Shown here: piece by piece, positions 1-12,430 of the stretch
Numbering within the stretch: the stretch's first letter is position 1
Layout: each line of letters opens with the position of its first letter
Assembly (NCBI GenBank): GCA_036362985.1
Contig: JAYGXS010000004.1
Coordinates: 60,730,785-60,794,784 of the forward strand
DNA: 64,000 bases
Reading direction: 5' to 3'
From: Ligula intestinalis
Lineage: Eukaryota > Platyhelminthes > Cestoda > Diphyllobothriidea > Diphyllobothriidae
Notes under the pieces: generated by a model
The model's database searches: none
The model's input: only the letters and a program-made list of their open reading frames with translations
What the model was told of the DNA's origin: nothing
Translations under genes and position numbers: made by a program

Positions 1-897
1 GCTTCCCAACAAGAAACTGGGGCTTGCATATTCGATTCCCTTCCATAATCTTAATCGTTTTTGTTAGGCGTGATATCCTATTGAAATGGAGACTGCTGGC
101 GACTGACATAGGTTACAGACAGCTGTCATGTTTCGACAGTTGTTGCAGAACTTGGCAGACCAGGAAACCTCAGGCAGAACAAGCTACCTGCTGAAGTAAA
201 GGCAACCCAACTTGGTCTTCCGGCATCGTTAGACTAATACCTACGCCAAAAATAGAAAATAGCTCTGAAAGGTCGGACAACTACACTATCGCAGCTCTGG
301 GTTGTGTCGAACAGTAATTGTACAGTATGGCGAGTGCTGCAATTAAAATGCCGCAATTTGCGAAAGACTGGTAATCACTCACAAACGAACACTAAGTAGG
401 GTTGCATTACGGGTTATCGTGCAGGCTAATCTCAAGTTTTTACAGTCACTTCAGGGTGACGGCTTTTAATAAGCTTCTCTCTGACCACTGACAAAAAGAA
501 GATTTTGAAAAAAATGGCTGCTTAACTAGTATGCATTTATATCATGGATTTTGACTGCCTGTATAAATTCAGATATATTTTATAGAAAACATGCACATAT
601 ATATCCTTTCTTATACTCGCTTGGTAGGATATGACGTTTCTTAAATCTTATGCTTAAAAAAGGGTTCCCTTCGGTTTCAAAACGGTTTGTAGATTTTTGA
701 ATTATTTTTGAATTTACCGACGACTACACCTGAAGTCAAGGTTTTTAAAAGTGTGCCGTGTGCATTCTGTTTAAGGAAAAAACGTTTTTTCCAACTGTTT
801 GAGGACGAAGTTGCATAGTTTCCATAAATTTTTGCAATAGATATGGATTATGCTGTATACATTATAGGCAGCATTAATAAATTGACGGACGACACCG
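1..897. repeat. foldback-family repeat, truncated copy
   Basis: This stretch is a diverged direct repeat of 1080-1940, which can be followed by eye along its whole length from the first bases. From about 345 it carries the left arm of the foldback family described at 10515-11512, then part of the central loop (AT-rich, ending near the GGCAGCATTAATAAATTG block at about 870-887). No right arm follows. No ORF of note and no recognisable gene. Confidence 0.7.
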
Positions 898-1079
898 TGG
901 GACGGCGTGGACTCAGGCTTATCACGAATACCACGCCTTCATCTCCCCCACTCTCTTGGCTGAACTACAAACGCTGTTCTGGTGTTGCTGCATCCTCAGT
1001 CTTTGAAGATGGCCTCTAGTAAGAGACTTAAAGGTGAGGCAAACCCAAGTACTGTCCCAGTTAGCGCATCTTCAGCTTC

Positions 1080-2345
1080 TTCTTAACCAGAACCAAGGGC
1101 GCACATATTCGTTTCCGTTTCCTGGTCCTGCTCGATGTCGTGAGACGCGATACCCTGTTGGAATGGAGACATCTGGCGACTGGCATAGATTCTAGAAAAC
1201 CCTCCTGTTTGAACAGCTGTTATAGAACGTGACAGAGTAGAAAACCTCAGGCAAAAGAAGCTACCTGCTGAGGTAAAGGCAACTTAACTTTTTCTGCTGG
1301 CATAGACTGATAAACGCGCGCCGCAAATAGAAAAAATCCCTGGAAGCTTGGGCTACCACACTATCGCAGCTGTGGGTTGCGTTGAACAGTAACTGTACAG
1401 TAGGGTGAGTGCGGCAGGCAAACTGCCAGAGTTTGCGAAAACCTGGTGATCACTCGCAAAGCAACATTAAGTAGGACTGCAATTCGGATTATCGTGCCGT
1501 CTAAGCTCAAGTCTTTTCAGTCACGTCAGGATGACAGCTGTTTAATAAGTTTCTTTCTGACCGCTTACAAAATGTAGATTCTGAAAAAATGGCTACTTAA
1601 CTTGCATGCATTTCTATCATGGATTTTGACTGCCTGTAAAAATCCAAATATATTTTTATCGAAAACTTGTAGGAAAGTACGTCTTCTTTAAATTTTATAC
1701 TTAAAGAAAGGGTATCCTTCGGTTTCAAAACGGTTTCTAGATGGCCGAACCATTTTAAAATTTATTGATTACTATATCTGAATTCTAGGTTTACAAACAG
1801 TATGCACTGCACATTCTGTTTAATGAAGAAACGCTTTTGCCTATGGTTTGAGAAAGAGGTCGCATAGTTCTCATAAAATTTGCAATATATACATATTATG
1901 CTGCATACATTATAGGCAGTATTAATGAATTGATGGATACAATGTATTATGAATGAACGCCTCACAATCGTAAAAAATCTCATATAACTTTTTCTAAGAC
2001 CGAAGGATGCCCCTTCTTTACGTAAAACTTTTAAAGAAGACGTACTTCCCTACCAAACGAGATCAAGAAAAATATGTTCATGCATAGTTTCTATAAAATA
2101 TATTTGCCTTATAAAGACAGTCGAAATTCCTCATAAAAATGCATACTGGTTAAGTAGCCATTATTTTACAGAATCAACATTGTATAAGCGGTCATAAGGC
2201 CATTAAAAGCCGGAATCCTGAGGTGAATGAACAGACTTGAGATTAGACTGCACGATAATCAGTCTTGCAGCCTCACTTAATGGTGTTTGACGAGTGATCA
2301 CCGGTCTTTCGCAAAATGTGGCATTATTCTTGCCATAATGCATAT
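1080..2345. repeat. foldback-family repeat with both arms
   Basis: Second member of the direct pair that starts at base 1. From about 1430 it has a left arm, a central loop (about 1790-1950) and then an inverted right arm (about 1958-2345), so the unit can fold back on itself. The arms match those at 345-700, 7055-7400 and 10515-10900. Open frames here are short and look like chance. It behaves like a non-autonomous long-inverted-repeat element. No coding function is seen. Confidence 0.7.
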
Positions 2346-2570
2346 TATTTTACGCATATGAGATCTTTTTCCGCTCTCATCCTATGAAACAGGTCTGGCT
2401 TGTAAGTTTGCAGGGCAAATGGCGATGTCTCAGAGTCAATTCTGACTACAGAGTCGATCGTTCAAAAACAGTTAAACGGTTTCCACGGAATTGTAAACTG
2501 ATAGCCAGCAAAACGTTTGCAGGCTCAAAAAAAGGTTGTGATTAAGAGGAGGCAGGGATTAGAAACTTAC

Positions 2571-2711
2571 GGCATCAATGGACGCCTCGTTCTGCAAGAG
2601 TTTTAAACGCAACTGACGCATCTCACTGGACTGTTCACGGATTACGGCCTTGAGCAGGCGTATCAGCTGCAGATCAGCGGCACGGTCTAAAACAAGGCAG
2701 TGATGGATAGC
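2571..2711 (-). CDS. RILP-like gene, downstream coiled-coil exon
   Basis: A 47-codon open exon on the minus strand, with a pyrimidine-rich acceptor ending CTACAG before 2711 and a GTAAGT donor after 2571. The translation is rich in Leu, Gln, Glu and Arg (for example LLKAVIREQSSEMRQLRL) and resembles the coiled coil that follows the RH1 domain in RILP-like proteins, where a KLKEVV-type segment precedes a run of charged heptads. It lies downstream of the exons at 14342-14598 and 9655-9997 in the same orientation. Both ends are phase 0, while the 9655 donor is phase 1, so at least one small exon of length 3n+2 must lie between; I could not find it. It could belong to another gene. Confidence 0.5.
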
Positions 2712-2940
2712 CTGTAGGCGCAAACACGAAAGAAAAAAGAATCCAACAGAATGTGTCTGCATGTGGCAAATAAGGTCAGCGCGGTAGTCACAAAAGCGAA
2801 ACAGTACGGTGTCCGTCTGAGGACTCTCCTCCTTTTGACTGGACACAAGTTAGCAGTCTGCGGACTACATCGGGAGTTACGAGAGCGGGTGCAAACAGAC
2901 ACTCAACAATACAAGCGGACTTGCGAGTTCCAGGAAGTAA

Positions 2941-3594
2941 TTGAAAAAAGATGACTCGATCGCTGGAATAATAAATTTATTCACCTACAGGATCTGTTGC
3001 AGTTGCGGGCAAAGCAACTACGTCGGAGAAACTGGCAGACTTCTCAAGACGCAAATTGCGGAACACGCGGTAGCAGTGCAGCAAAATGATGCCAATCCTC
3101 CAGTTGCGGCTCATTTGATGAGAACCGGCCACGCATTAAAATTTTATGAGGCTGAAATTCTCGCTAGAGGTGACAATCGGGTTAGCCGAGAAGTACTTGA
3201 GTCATGGTTCACGGGCCCCCAATCTATGAAAAAGTACAACGATTTGCCCGATCCATATTCGGTGCTGAGACTCAATTTGGCCAAAGCAAGTCGCCACTTG
3301 GGGAACGGACAGGCCACCGCGTTGGCCTACGCCAACATTGGAGGGCCAGATGGCCGAGGAATCATCAAGCCCGAATCAACCACGCGTGATGAAAATTCAG
3401 CAGGTCAGAGTCCGCATGCTGTTCGACAAACTACCAACACACATGAAAGGCGTTGTCTTTGTATGTTTGCAGTTATGACTGTATTCTATAAATACTGCAA
3501 ACTCCTGTGCATACGCTACCCGTATCTGCTACTGTTCTTTGACTATTTCTCTGATGACGAATCCGCGACGGATCTCGAATCGTCAGGCGAATAA
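2941..3594 (+). CDS. GIY-YIG endonuclease ORF of a Penelope-like element (partial)
   Basis: An open frame of 217 codons whose N-terminal third matches the GIY-YIG endonuclease domain at the C terminus of Penelope-like retroelements. The TYR and YVG pair, a preceding Cys-x-Cys-Gly, the downstream ETGRLL block and the later His pair (AEH, RTGH) fit the zinc-binding and catalytic layout. The segment ILARGDNRVSREVLESWF is typical of the family C terminus. In intact elements this domain nicks target DNA for priming. The frame starts at TTG with no in-frame ATG ahead of the domain, and the RT is absent, so it is a remnant even though it stays open. The last about 100 codons look non-homologous. Confidence 0.7.
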   Translation: MKKDDSIAGIINLFTYRICCSCGQSNYVGETGRLLKTQIAEHAVAVQQNDANPPVAAHLMRTGHALKFYEAEILARGDNRVSREVLESWFTGPQSMKKYNDLPDPYSVLRLNLAKASRHLGNGQATALAYANIGGPDGRGIIKPESTTRDENSAGQSPHAVRQTTNTHERRCLCMFAVMTVFYKYCKLLCIRYPYLLLFFDYFSDDESATDLESSGE

Positions 3595-3625
3595 AAGTAT
3601 TGTCCCAGCGATCGAGTCGTCTTCT
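2947..3625 (+). mobile_element. Penelope-like fragment bounded by inverted repeats
   Basis: About 680 bp that carries a GIY-YIG ORF and is bounded by inverted repeats of about 38 bp: 2947-2986 and the complement of 3588-3625 share the core ACTCGATCGCTGG and a flanking TTTATTC. No reverse transcriptase is present, so it is a 5'-truncated or internally deleted Penelope-like element. It lies in an intron of the RILP-like gene, antisense to it. Whether the inverted ends are true termini or the inverted pseudo-LTR arrangement known for Penelope-like elements cannot be decided here. Confidence 0.6.
3551..3584 (+). ncRNA. hammerhead-ribozyme-like core
   Basis: CTGATGA at 3551-3557 is followed by a hairpin (ATCC pairing with GGAT around a GCGAC loop) and then GAAT at 3577-3580. 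It sits just inside the right inverted repeat of the Penelope-like fragment. Hammerhead motifs are known at the ends of Penelope-like elements, so position and order fit. Stem III is very short and the fourth position of GAAA is T, so activity is uncertain. Confidence 0.4.
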
Positions 3626-4194
3626 TCTCAGACCCTCTGCAGTACGGCCCAGAGTCCGTGCAACATGCCTAAGTTTGCAAATTATTGATAAGAACTCGCA
3701 AACCGACATGTACGAAAATTTAGAAGCAATAATGAAAAACCTTAGGCAAATTTGTTACTTAAAAGAATAAAAGAAGTAAGAATTTTTTTTTAGGAAAAAT
3801 GACATTTGCTCGATCATTCCCATGTTCCGTCAACGTAAAAAATTGCCATGAATTTGAACAACAAATTTAAAGATTGTCGTCATTGTAAAGATTAACGATA
3901 CTACCTCCGTCATGTCAAAGAACTTTTCTCAAGTCAAAAAAGTTAAGCCTATTGTTACTACTTAATTTTAATTACTTACAAACGGACCCTTAATTACCAA
4001 TAAATTTTCCAGTCTTTTCAGTGTCTTCTTTTTTCATTATCTGAAGATAAATTGTTTAATTTGACAAGATACGAAAGAACGCACTCATTACATTGGATTA
4101 TTTTCCGCCATAATGGATTACTTTCAGCCTCTGTTATAAGCTTGCGAATGCACAAAAGAGTAGCCATATATGGCCATTTTCTGAAGTTATAATT
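3626..4194. other. AT-rich intronic DNA, nothing recognised
   Basis: Lies in the presumed intron of the RILP-like gene. No ORF, RNA gene or clear repeat seen by eye. Confidence 0.4.
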
Positions 4195-5495
4195 GTTATC
4201 CTGTCTGTCCCCTTTCCAAATAACGCATAAGCAGAACGTATGATTTGCAAAAAAAGTATATTTCTACACGATTTATCTTTGATAAGACCTGTATTACGCT
4301 ACCTTAACGGTAACATGTATGGACACTTTAATTATCCGCCATGTAGGCGATGCAGTAGAACAAAATGCGACCAAAACGTTTTGACTGAATTTTGTGCAAA
4401 ATACTTCACGGGTTAGCTAAACATCATTTTTAAATCATAAATCGTTCCTTGTTTCTGCAAATAAATGCGACTCCCTAAACTTGGCCTCACTAGCATCTGA
4501 AAAATTTCAGACAATATTTTCCTGTTCTGAAAGGGATATGTTTTACACTTTTTTACTTATTTGAGAGTTCTTACAAAGCACAATGCATATTCATCAAAGG
4601 TTTAGTTCTCTCGTACTTAATAGCATAGGAAATTGTTTCGATATGAGACGACTTCCGATTTCGCCAAAATTAATGCACATTACGCTAGATATACTTAATT
4701 AAAAGGACGATTTTCCTAACTGAAAGGCTTTTATGGGATTAAATCCACTCAATGAATCGAAATAACGTGACCAAATATATGCTAAACTGACAAGTCAGAT
4801 TTCGTCATGAAAGTTGTATGATTTTTGTGCCATACTGTATATTCAACAGGAGACATAACGAGAATGAGGTTAGGCTGGGTGAAGTAAAGCCATTGCCACT
4901 ACATCACTGACAGGCGGAAATACAAATTTCTGTCCGGTTAAAAGTGCCGTGTTTTCCACTAGCATATACTTTAATTGATGCGATTAAAGTTAATGGGAAA
5001 ATTTCAGGTTGGAGTCAAAGAGATTTATTATTCTTCTATCTGCTCCGTTTCTAAATTACGCATAAGCAAAAATTAAAATGCACGAAAAAGTATATTTCGA
5101 CATGATTTAAATTTAATAAGATTAGGTTTTACCTAAATGTTTGCGATAATATATGACTTGGTTTGCTTACAGCCTTCTCAAACTTGGTGCAGTAAAAGAA
5201 AATCGCTCAAAACGTTTGACCACATTTTGTGCCAAAACACTTCAGTTTGGCAAAACTTTTTTTAAACTGGAGTTTTGCTTGTCTCTGGAAATAAATGCAA
5301 TTTCTTAAAATTGGCACCCCTTACATTTGAGCAACTTAGGAATAAATTTTCCGTTTCTGGAAGGGATATATTTTAAACTTCCCTTATTTATTTTGGAGTC
5401 CATCCATAGCAAATGCATACTAAAAGTTTGGTTCTGTCATACTTAATAGCATAGGAAATTCCCTCGATATGAGACTACTCTCAGGTTCAGCAAAA
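4195..5495. repeat. tandem pair of an approx. 460-bp AT-rich repeat
   Basis: Two diverged direct copies, about 4195-4670 and 5035-5495, share blocks in the same order: ACGCATAAGCA, GAAATAAATGC-like, a GAAGGGATAT-like block, and near the end TACTTAATAGCATAGGAAAT. The 365 bp between them are not obviously related. No coding potential. Family unknown. Confidence 0.6.
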
Positions 5496-5499
5496 TGAT

Positions 5500-7050
5500 T
5501 ATGCAACATGGAATTGGTAGTTGGAGGACAATGAGCTAAAATAATAGAAGAGCTGTGTGACAGACAGAGCCTAGAAAGGCTGCCATCATCAGAGGACGCG
5601 ATTTGCTGGAATTCTTCCCAGGATAAGCGCAGCTAGTACGGCACGCGAAGACAACAGTAGCTATGTAGGCCCACTCATTAATCCCTACTCCTTGCATGTG
5701 TTCCTACGAAAACGGTGGTTATCGGGTTTTATGGGTGGGGAATTAGGACACGCAGGGAAATATAGTTCAATAAATGCTAAATGCATTTTTATTTAACTAT
5801 ATTTAGAAGTGTTGTTGATTTATATCTGTAGATTTTCCCAATCTGTATTATCGTTAAAAAATTGCGGAAAAACCCGATTATCAAATTGCAGGTTTCTTGA
5901 ATTTCTCAAAAAATTGAAATAGTGGTGAGGAGGTTGCCTACGTCAACTTACCTGAGGTTTAACTTACCGTTCTGGATTTAGATCAGTATAGTCCGCGGCG
6001 CGAAGTACCGCGCACATCTCCAATTTACATGTGGAACAACTTACTCCCAGCGGCCGCAAGAAGCAACTTCGACTACATTTTTTTCATTACACACTTCCTT
6101 CTAAAGATTTTCTTCTCTGCCTATCCTATTTCCCCACCCCTTAACTGCTATAACTTCTGTTTTTGCCGGAGAAAATTCCGGAACTAGGGGTAAATGGGTG
6201 GGCCTACATAAGCTACTTTTGCCGCACGCGAATGCCCATCTCGTAGAAAACAGGAGTGTATTAATCAAATTGTTGTGGGTCCTGTACTGCTGCATTTCCG
6301 TTTCAAGTGAGATCACACGCACTGAATCATTTTTTTATGGCGACTATGTGCACCTCAAGTCACCCGGATCGCAATCTGTGGGCTGCAGCAGTCGTGACTA
6401 AATAGAGCCACCTAATCCGATCGCAAATGTTTCGCCACAGGCACAGGACAAAACTAAGCACGAGTAGCGACTATCAAGGGAGTTAGGATTGCATCTTCAA
6501 TCCCTCATTGATCATTTTTGTGCTGAGTTCGATGGAGCGACAGAAATAGCGACGGTTGCTGTAAATACTGATCAGGTGTTAGTGCTTTTGTACAAATTTT
6601 TAAAGCTGGTTTATATTTGGTTATTTTTGCATGTTTTCGAGTTTCGATGGATACACTAACTGACTTGTAAATCAAGCGGCCAGCTCGCCGACAGGCGTTT
6701 GCGCGGAATGACCCCCAACAAAAAATCGAATCGCGGCACAACACTGAAATAGGAATTCCTCCTCAACCCTTGTAAGGTGGCCGTGTATTGAATTCCAGAG
6801 CGATCAGAGCCATAGTTAATGCAAGGCTAGGGGTTGTGTTAGGACAAGGGAATAGGTAAGCTTCCTGGATTATAGCGAAAAACTATGTATAGTTCGGAGG
6901 GTCCTATTCACGTGTCTTGCACTAATGTCCAAATTTTTAGTGTTATTGCAGCTAAACCATCAGTAGAACGCTTTAACACCTCTCCTTAGTTGATGCAGTA
7001 CAGGTAATGTGAGGACAAAGGGATCGAATATGTACAGTAGACGCCACGGA
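5500..7050. other. intronic DNA without recognisable features
   Basis: Only short chance frames. No splice-flanked coding segment could be recognised, although a missing small exon of the RILP-like gene could be hidden here. Confidence 0.3.
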
Positions 7051-7054
7051 TCAT

Positions 7055-7830
7055 GCAAAATTTCGACATAGGCGAAAAATTGATACTCTTTCGCTAATCG
7101 GTATCGACTCAGGTTGTGATACTGATTATCTTGTAGCCTATTTTGAAATTTATTCGATCATGAGATAATGCGGGCTTTTAACGAGCTTCTTTCTGACTAC
7201 CAGCAAAAAAGTATCTATTGTAAAAACTGGATACTTAAGTAGTATGCCTTTTTATAATTAATTTTAACTGGCTTTCTAAATTAAAATATATTTTATGGAA
7301 AACATGCACGAAAAAATTATTTCTTGTACTTGCTTGATAGCAAATTACGCTTTCTTTAAATTTCATACTGCAAGAAAGGGACGTTTTGGTTTTAAAAAAA
7401 GTTGATCAATTGCCGAATAATTTTCTAACCTAGTGACTGCTACACTCGAATTCAAAGTTTAAACAATGTGCACTGTGTATATCCTGTTTAAGGAAAAGTA
7501 CGTTTTCGCCTACTGTTTAAGGAAGAAGTCACATAGTTGTCATAAAATATTGAAATAGATGTGGAACATATTTAATGCAGTATGGGCAGCATTAATAAAT
7601 TGGCGGATACGACGTATTATGAATAATCACCTCACCGTTGTAAAACAGCTCACAATTAGCAACTTTTTTACAACCGAAAGCTACCATTTCTTTGAGCATA
7701 AAATTTAAAGAAGGCGTAATTTGCTACTAACTGAGCAAAAGAAATATTTTTTCCGTGCATGTTTTCCATAAAATGTATTTGAATTTTGATTACGGGTCTT
7801 GCCGTTCGTCTAAAAAATGATACTATACTT
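7055..7830. repeat. foldback-family repeat, right arm truncated
   Basis: The left arm (about 7055-7400) contains the family landmarks GAAAAATTGATACTCTTTCG, TTTTATGGAAAACATGCACG and AGAAAGGGACG. The loop (about 7440-7640) contains GGCAGCATTAATAAATTGGC. An inverted right arm starts near 7660 but is lost after about 7800. A further short arm-like block follows at about 7870-8000. No gene. Confidence 0.7.
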
Positions 7831-8000
7831 AGGTAATATAGGGTTTCCACGGGAGTTTTCATGCATTTTTAAATCGGAACGTATTTAATAGACAACATGC
7901 ACAAAAACATCCTTTTGTGTACGCATTTTGTAGTAAATTAAGTGTAAGAAAATGTCAATACCCCAGAGGAAGATACGTTCCGATTTTAGAAACGAACTTT

Positions 8001-9654
8001 TTTTTAAATTCAAGAGTAAGTTTGAAACTCGATCTGTCCTAACACTTCCGGTTACCATTTCCAGCCTAAACGCTGTACACTTTCCAGTTAAGCAAAATAG
8101 TGCACCTACTTAATAATCAGGATAATAACATGCTGAACTTGATATGAACTCCGATGTAAAGCTCACAAAAAGCACTCATTAACGACGGACTGATGCGATG
8201 TCATTTGAACCGAAATTTTACAGTCTTAAAAAGTTTCATATGAACAAACGAGTTTGAATCCAAAAACATGCCGTCACTTTTAATTTAAAAAATCGAAAGA
8301 TAGGGTTTCACACAAGGCAACGGCTAAAGGAAGGATACATTTTATGTCTGCTTTTTATAAAATATGTTGTGATTTATAAAGCATCGACAATCAATGAGCA
8401 AGTCCATATTACTTGAACCATCATTTCATATCCAATGATTTTTTCCGACAACCGACAATAAGCGCACTGAAAAGCTGGCAACCTGGCGTAAATAAGTATT
8501 CCCAATGAAAATCAATACTAAAGCTCCTCCCTAAGGAGTACTTCCTAATCGAGATTGCATTTAACAATAACATATTCTTAATCGCTTTCAGAATGTAGAA
8601 AGTCAATGTGAAAGAAAACTGCCAGAGCCATATGTGATTACCGTTCAGTTATCTATTCTGTCTACAGGACTGAATGCACACGACTCCGTCTTGCCTTCGA
8701 ACTCTATTCTCGAACCCCAGCAAACGGTCGCCTGTCGATAAGATGAGCCATCGGCAAAGAAACGTCGAAGCAAAATGACCATGGCTACGGCTGTGGGCGA
8801 CAGATACCCATCAGATTGCTAAACGCGACTCCCATGGGATTTGAAATAGTCCCGATGACAACCAGTTGGCTGTGGGTTCGTGTCGAAAATCAGAACAGAA
8901 CCGTCAGCCAGGGTTAAAGAACAGGCTCGGATTCGATAGTACACGGGAATATGTACCTCCTCCCGCGATATTACGGTTGGCTAAGGTACATAGTAGCCTA
9001 ACTCAAACCTTAACGTCAAACCTAACCACAGTCTACGTAGAATCTAAGGCAAGATCACTTGTATTACGGGAAGTCCCATCGCTGGTTTTCCTGACTCTGT
9101 CTTGACACGGGACCCAGGTGAAGCAATGGAATAGAGTGAAATGGTTGCAGCGCAAGCCAACGTCCCTACACCCCCATGTTGTAGAGCACCTCGTCAAAAA
9201 AGACGGTCGAACCATACGATTACGGAGGGGGGAGGGGGTTTCTATGCCTCCGTCTCATCTCCAATTCTGTCCTTCGGCTTCGAGTGCGATACGTTCTATC
9301 AGAAGTAGTGTTGGCATCAAAAACCTGTCGGCCTACAACTTATCGGTAATCCAAACCTTATTAGTAGATTCCACCAAATAATCCCACCCAATTTCAGTTG
9401 TGCAGAAGACATATGAAGAAGAAGTAAAACGAGTCCATAAGCATGCCGTCTGCGCAAAGTAAAAAAAACAGGTAATCCAAAATGTAAAACTTTTCGTCCG
9501 TAACAGACTTACCCTGTAAAGAAGAACCTGGGGCACGTAAATTTGCTTCTATTTTAGGTATTACCGACAAAGACAGAGCGATGCTAGGATAGTTATTTCT
9601 TGCTTGTTAGCCCTCGTCAGCTAGTGATACTCAACTCCTATTGGGCAGACTTAC
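8001..9654. other. intronic DNA without recognisable features
   Basis: Lies within the RILP-like intron. Open frames are short and antisense pairs overlap, as expected of chance. No repeat family was recognised by eye. Confidence 0.3.
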
Positions 9655-9997
9655 CCTCTTGTTTGGAGAGCCCTATGCGTTGTTCCGTCATGTTGACAAT
9701 GTCATCAACATGCTTTTTGACACCTAAATCACCGAGTGCGGTCGCTGCTGTCACGGAGGACTGTCTGTCTGCTGGGCCTCGACTAATGGCCTTGACGAGA
9801 GCGGCGATTTTGGACTTGGTTTCATGCGCCCCGCCCTCTTTCTCCACCTCCACCTCCTCGTCCTCCTTACCCTCCGGTTGCGTACGCATGCCCTCCAACT
9901 TCTGCTTGAGACGCTCGTTCTCGGCTTCAAGGGCGGCAGCCTCGTCAAAGAGGGTGGACGTGTCCTTGTACCAACTCTGTTGAAGTTGTTCCAGGTT
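9655..9997 (-). CDS. RILP-like gene, central coiled-coil exon
   Basis: A 343-nt exon on the minus strand. The acceptor CTTCCTAG precedes 9997 and the donor GTAAGT follows 9655. It starts in phase 0, matching the phase-0 end of the RH1 exon at 14342. It encodes about 114 residues: first a coiled coil (EQLQQSWYKDTS, then EAENERLKQKLEG) that resembles the segment after the RH1 domain in RILPL1, next a Glu/Lys-rich acidic stretch, then ALGDLGVKKHVDDIVNMTEQ. RILP-like proteins are dimeric coiled-coil adaptors that bind phosphorylated Rab GTPases and link membranes to motors. The exon ends in phase 1, so the exon at 2571-2711 (phase 0) is not its direct partner. Confidence 0.65.
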
Positions 9998-10244
9998 CTA
10001 GGAAGACAGAACAGGCACGGGGAGTTGGTATCTAAAGTCGGAGGAGTCCGTCAGAGAAATAAAAATGACCCGGGAGTTTTGGGCAGATGCTTTCACAGAA
10101 AAAGTTGGGCAGACCCCTAAGCAGCAGACAGATATCTATTCGTGAAGGAAAATCCTCTCGAAAAATTTTATTTATACTTATAGCAGTTAGCCTATCTCAT
10201 GAAGTGCTAACCATTATTATGAAGTTTGTTTTTTAATGAGAAAG

Positions 10245-12430
10245 GAGCATTTATATTGGGTTGAAATGCTGATTATCGTGCAGCATAATCTCAAGATATT
10301 TCAGTCACAATAAGAGTCTGGCCCTTAAGATAAGCTTCGGGCCGGCCGTTTGGGAAACCACAATCAGTACAAACATGACTAATTAATCAGCGTTATTTCC
10401 CATTGATTTTCAATGTGCTTATAAATTTAGAGCATATTTTATGGAAAACATGTCCAAAATTAATCATTGAGTTCACTGGGCAACTAATTACGTTTCCTTC
10501 AAGGAATAAACAGTAGAGCTCCGAATTCATGCAACATACCGACATTTGCGAAAGATTGATACCTACTCGCTAATCATCATTGTTTAAGGTTGTAATACTG
10601 ATTATTGCGAAGCCCATTCTCAAGTTTTTCACTCACGATGGCATACTGGGTTTTTAACGAGTTTCCTTCTGACTGCCAACAGAAGCATTTATTGTTTAAA
10701 ACATATGTGCTGTAAAAATTGCTACTTAAGTTGTATGCATTTTTATTGTTAATTTTGACTGCCTTTATAATTTCAAATATATTTTATGGAAAACATGCAC
10801 GAAAAATTATTTCTTGTGCTCCTTCGTTAGAAAATTACGCCTTTCTTAAATTTTGTGCTAAAAGAAAGGATAATTTTTTGCTTTTAAAAGAGTTTATAAA
10901 TTGCCGAATAATTTTAAAACGTACCGACTGCTACACCTGCATTCAAGGTTTAAAACTGCGCGCTGTGTGCATCCTCTTTACGGAAAATCACGTTGTTGCC
11001 TACGGTTTGATGAAGGAGTCAGGTAGTTCTTATTCAGCGTTTCAGTATACATGGATCATGTTGCATAAATTATAGATAGCATTCATTAATTGACAGATAC
11101 GATGTATTATGAGTGAACACCTCACAATTGTAAAAAATTCGATTGTAAGAAATTTTCTAAAACCGAAGAAAACCTTTTCTTTAAGTATAAAATTTTGGGT
11201 GTAATTTGCTACTAAACGAGTACGAGAAAGTATTTTTCGTGCATTTTTTTAATAAAATGTATTTGAATTTATTAATGCAGTTGAAATCGATGATAAAACT
11301 GTATTCTACATAAGCAGCCATTTTTTACAGTGTATACTTTTTGTTTGCGGTCAGAAAGAAGTTCGTTAAAAATCCGGCATCCTATCGTGACTGAAATGAC
11401 TGGAAAATAAACAACGGGGGTAATAAGTACTACAAACTTACTCAATTTTGATTAGCGAGTGAGTATCAATCTTTCGCAAATGTCGGCATGTTGCACGAAT
11501 TCGGAGCCGTAAAGTACTTAAGGATGGTATATATTTGGTTGTAGCAAAAGTTATGAGCTTGTTAAGAGCGCGCAATTTCTATTCACAAAATATCTTACCT
11601 GCCCGTCTAATAATGGGCAAATTCACTGCGAAATTTTATAGCGTAACGTAGAGAAATGTATGATTTTCTTCACACGGAGAGTAGATCGTATGTAGGTTGT
11701 GAATCTTAAAAGCAGGTGCCACTGCAGATTAGGTTCACAATTATTCGGGAATTCGATCGTTTTTAAAGCCGAAAGATGCCTCATTGTTAAATGCAGAAGT
11801 AAAAAAAGATGTGATACGCTATCAAAGACATACAAGAAGGAATGGAAGCAAATATACGAGCTCCAGGTTCTTATTGCAAAGATCCCTAGCCACACCATGG
11901 AAGAAGGCGACAAATTCAACGTCTCGGGCACGCGGATAATAACGCGAGCCAGAAATAGGACGGGGTGATAACTACTGAACGCCTGGGTATCTAACTCCAT
12001 CGTCAGCAACGTAAATGTGAATATACTGTCCTGATATCACGCTCTCCGTTCGCGCGGTCCAGTTCTTGCCCAAGGACGCCGTGATGTCAACATGCAATAA
12101 CGTGGGCGGTGGCTCAACCTATTAGGAATGCTACCTTCTCCCCCATTTTCTCCTAACTGTCCCACTGATAGCGCCCTCATCGTGTTTGCAACAAGAAAGA
12201 ATATTTGTGTGCACATTTTCTGTACAATACATCTGCATTTGCAAGAGCATTCAAAATAAATGCAAGAAAGTCATGCTATTTGAATAGTCGGTAGTTAGAA
12301 CCTGTTGTTTTGCAAGCGGCCAGAAGAAAGCTCATTACAAAGTTGGCATCCAGTTGTAATTGAAATATCTTGGGAGGGCTCTGCACGATAGTCGATATTT
12401 CAACCCTATCCACGTTGACCTTTCTAATAA
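10245..12430. repeat. nested foldback repeats, outer arms
   Basis: A weaker arm-like block at about 10245-10512 (GTTGAAATGCTGATTATCGT, then ATTTTATGGAAAACATG) faces an inverted counterpart at about 12185-12430. Between them sits the complete foldback element at 10515-11512 plus about 670 bp of unrelated DNA. This suggests one family member inserted inside an older, more decayed one. Confidence 0.45.
10515..11512. repeat. foldback (long inverted repeat) element, most complete copy
   Basis: A roughly 1-kb palindromic element. The left end (CTCCGAATTCATGCAACA followed by CGACATTTGCGAAAGATTGA) is repeated as its complement at the right end (about 11440-11510). The arms can be followed inward for about 350 bp, flanking a 200-bp loop that contains the AGCATTCATTAATTGACAG block. 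The 118-codon plus-strand frame inside is a chance frame across arm and loop. There is no transposase, so the element is non-autonomous. Related copies lie at 1-897, 1080-2345, 7055-7830 and 62895-63535. Confidence 0.8.

Noticed and set aside
2941..3594. Group I intron homing endonuclease or excision repair nuclease (other GIY-YIG proteins)
   Set aside because: The ETGRLL, RTGH and LARGDNRVSRE segments are those of Penelope-like elements.
9600..10120. Plus-strand frames of 127 and 98 codons
   Set aside because: They are antisense to the coiled-coil exon, which has proper splice sites and phase on the minus strand.
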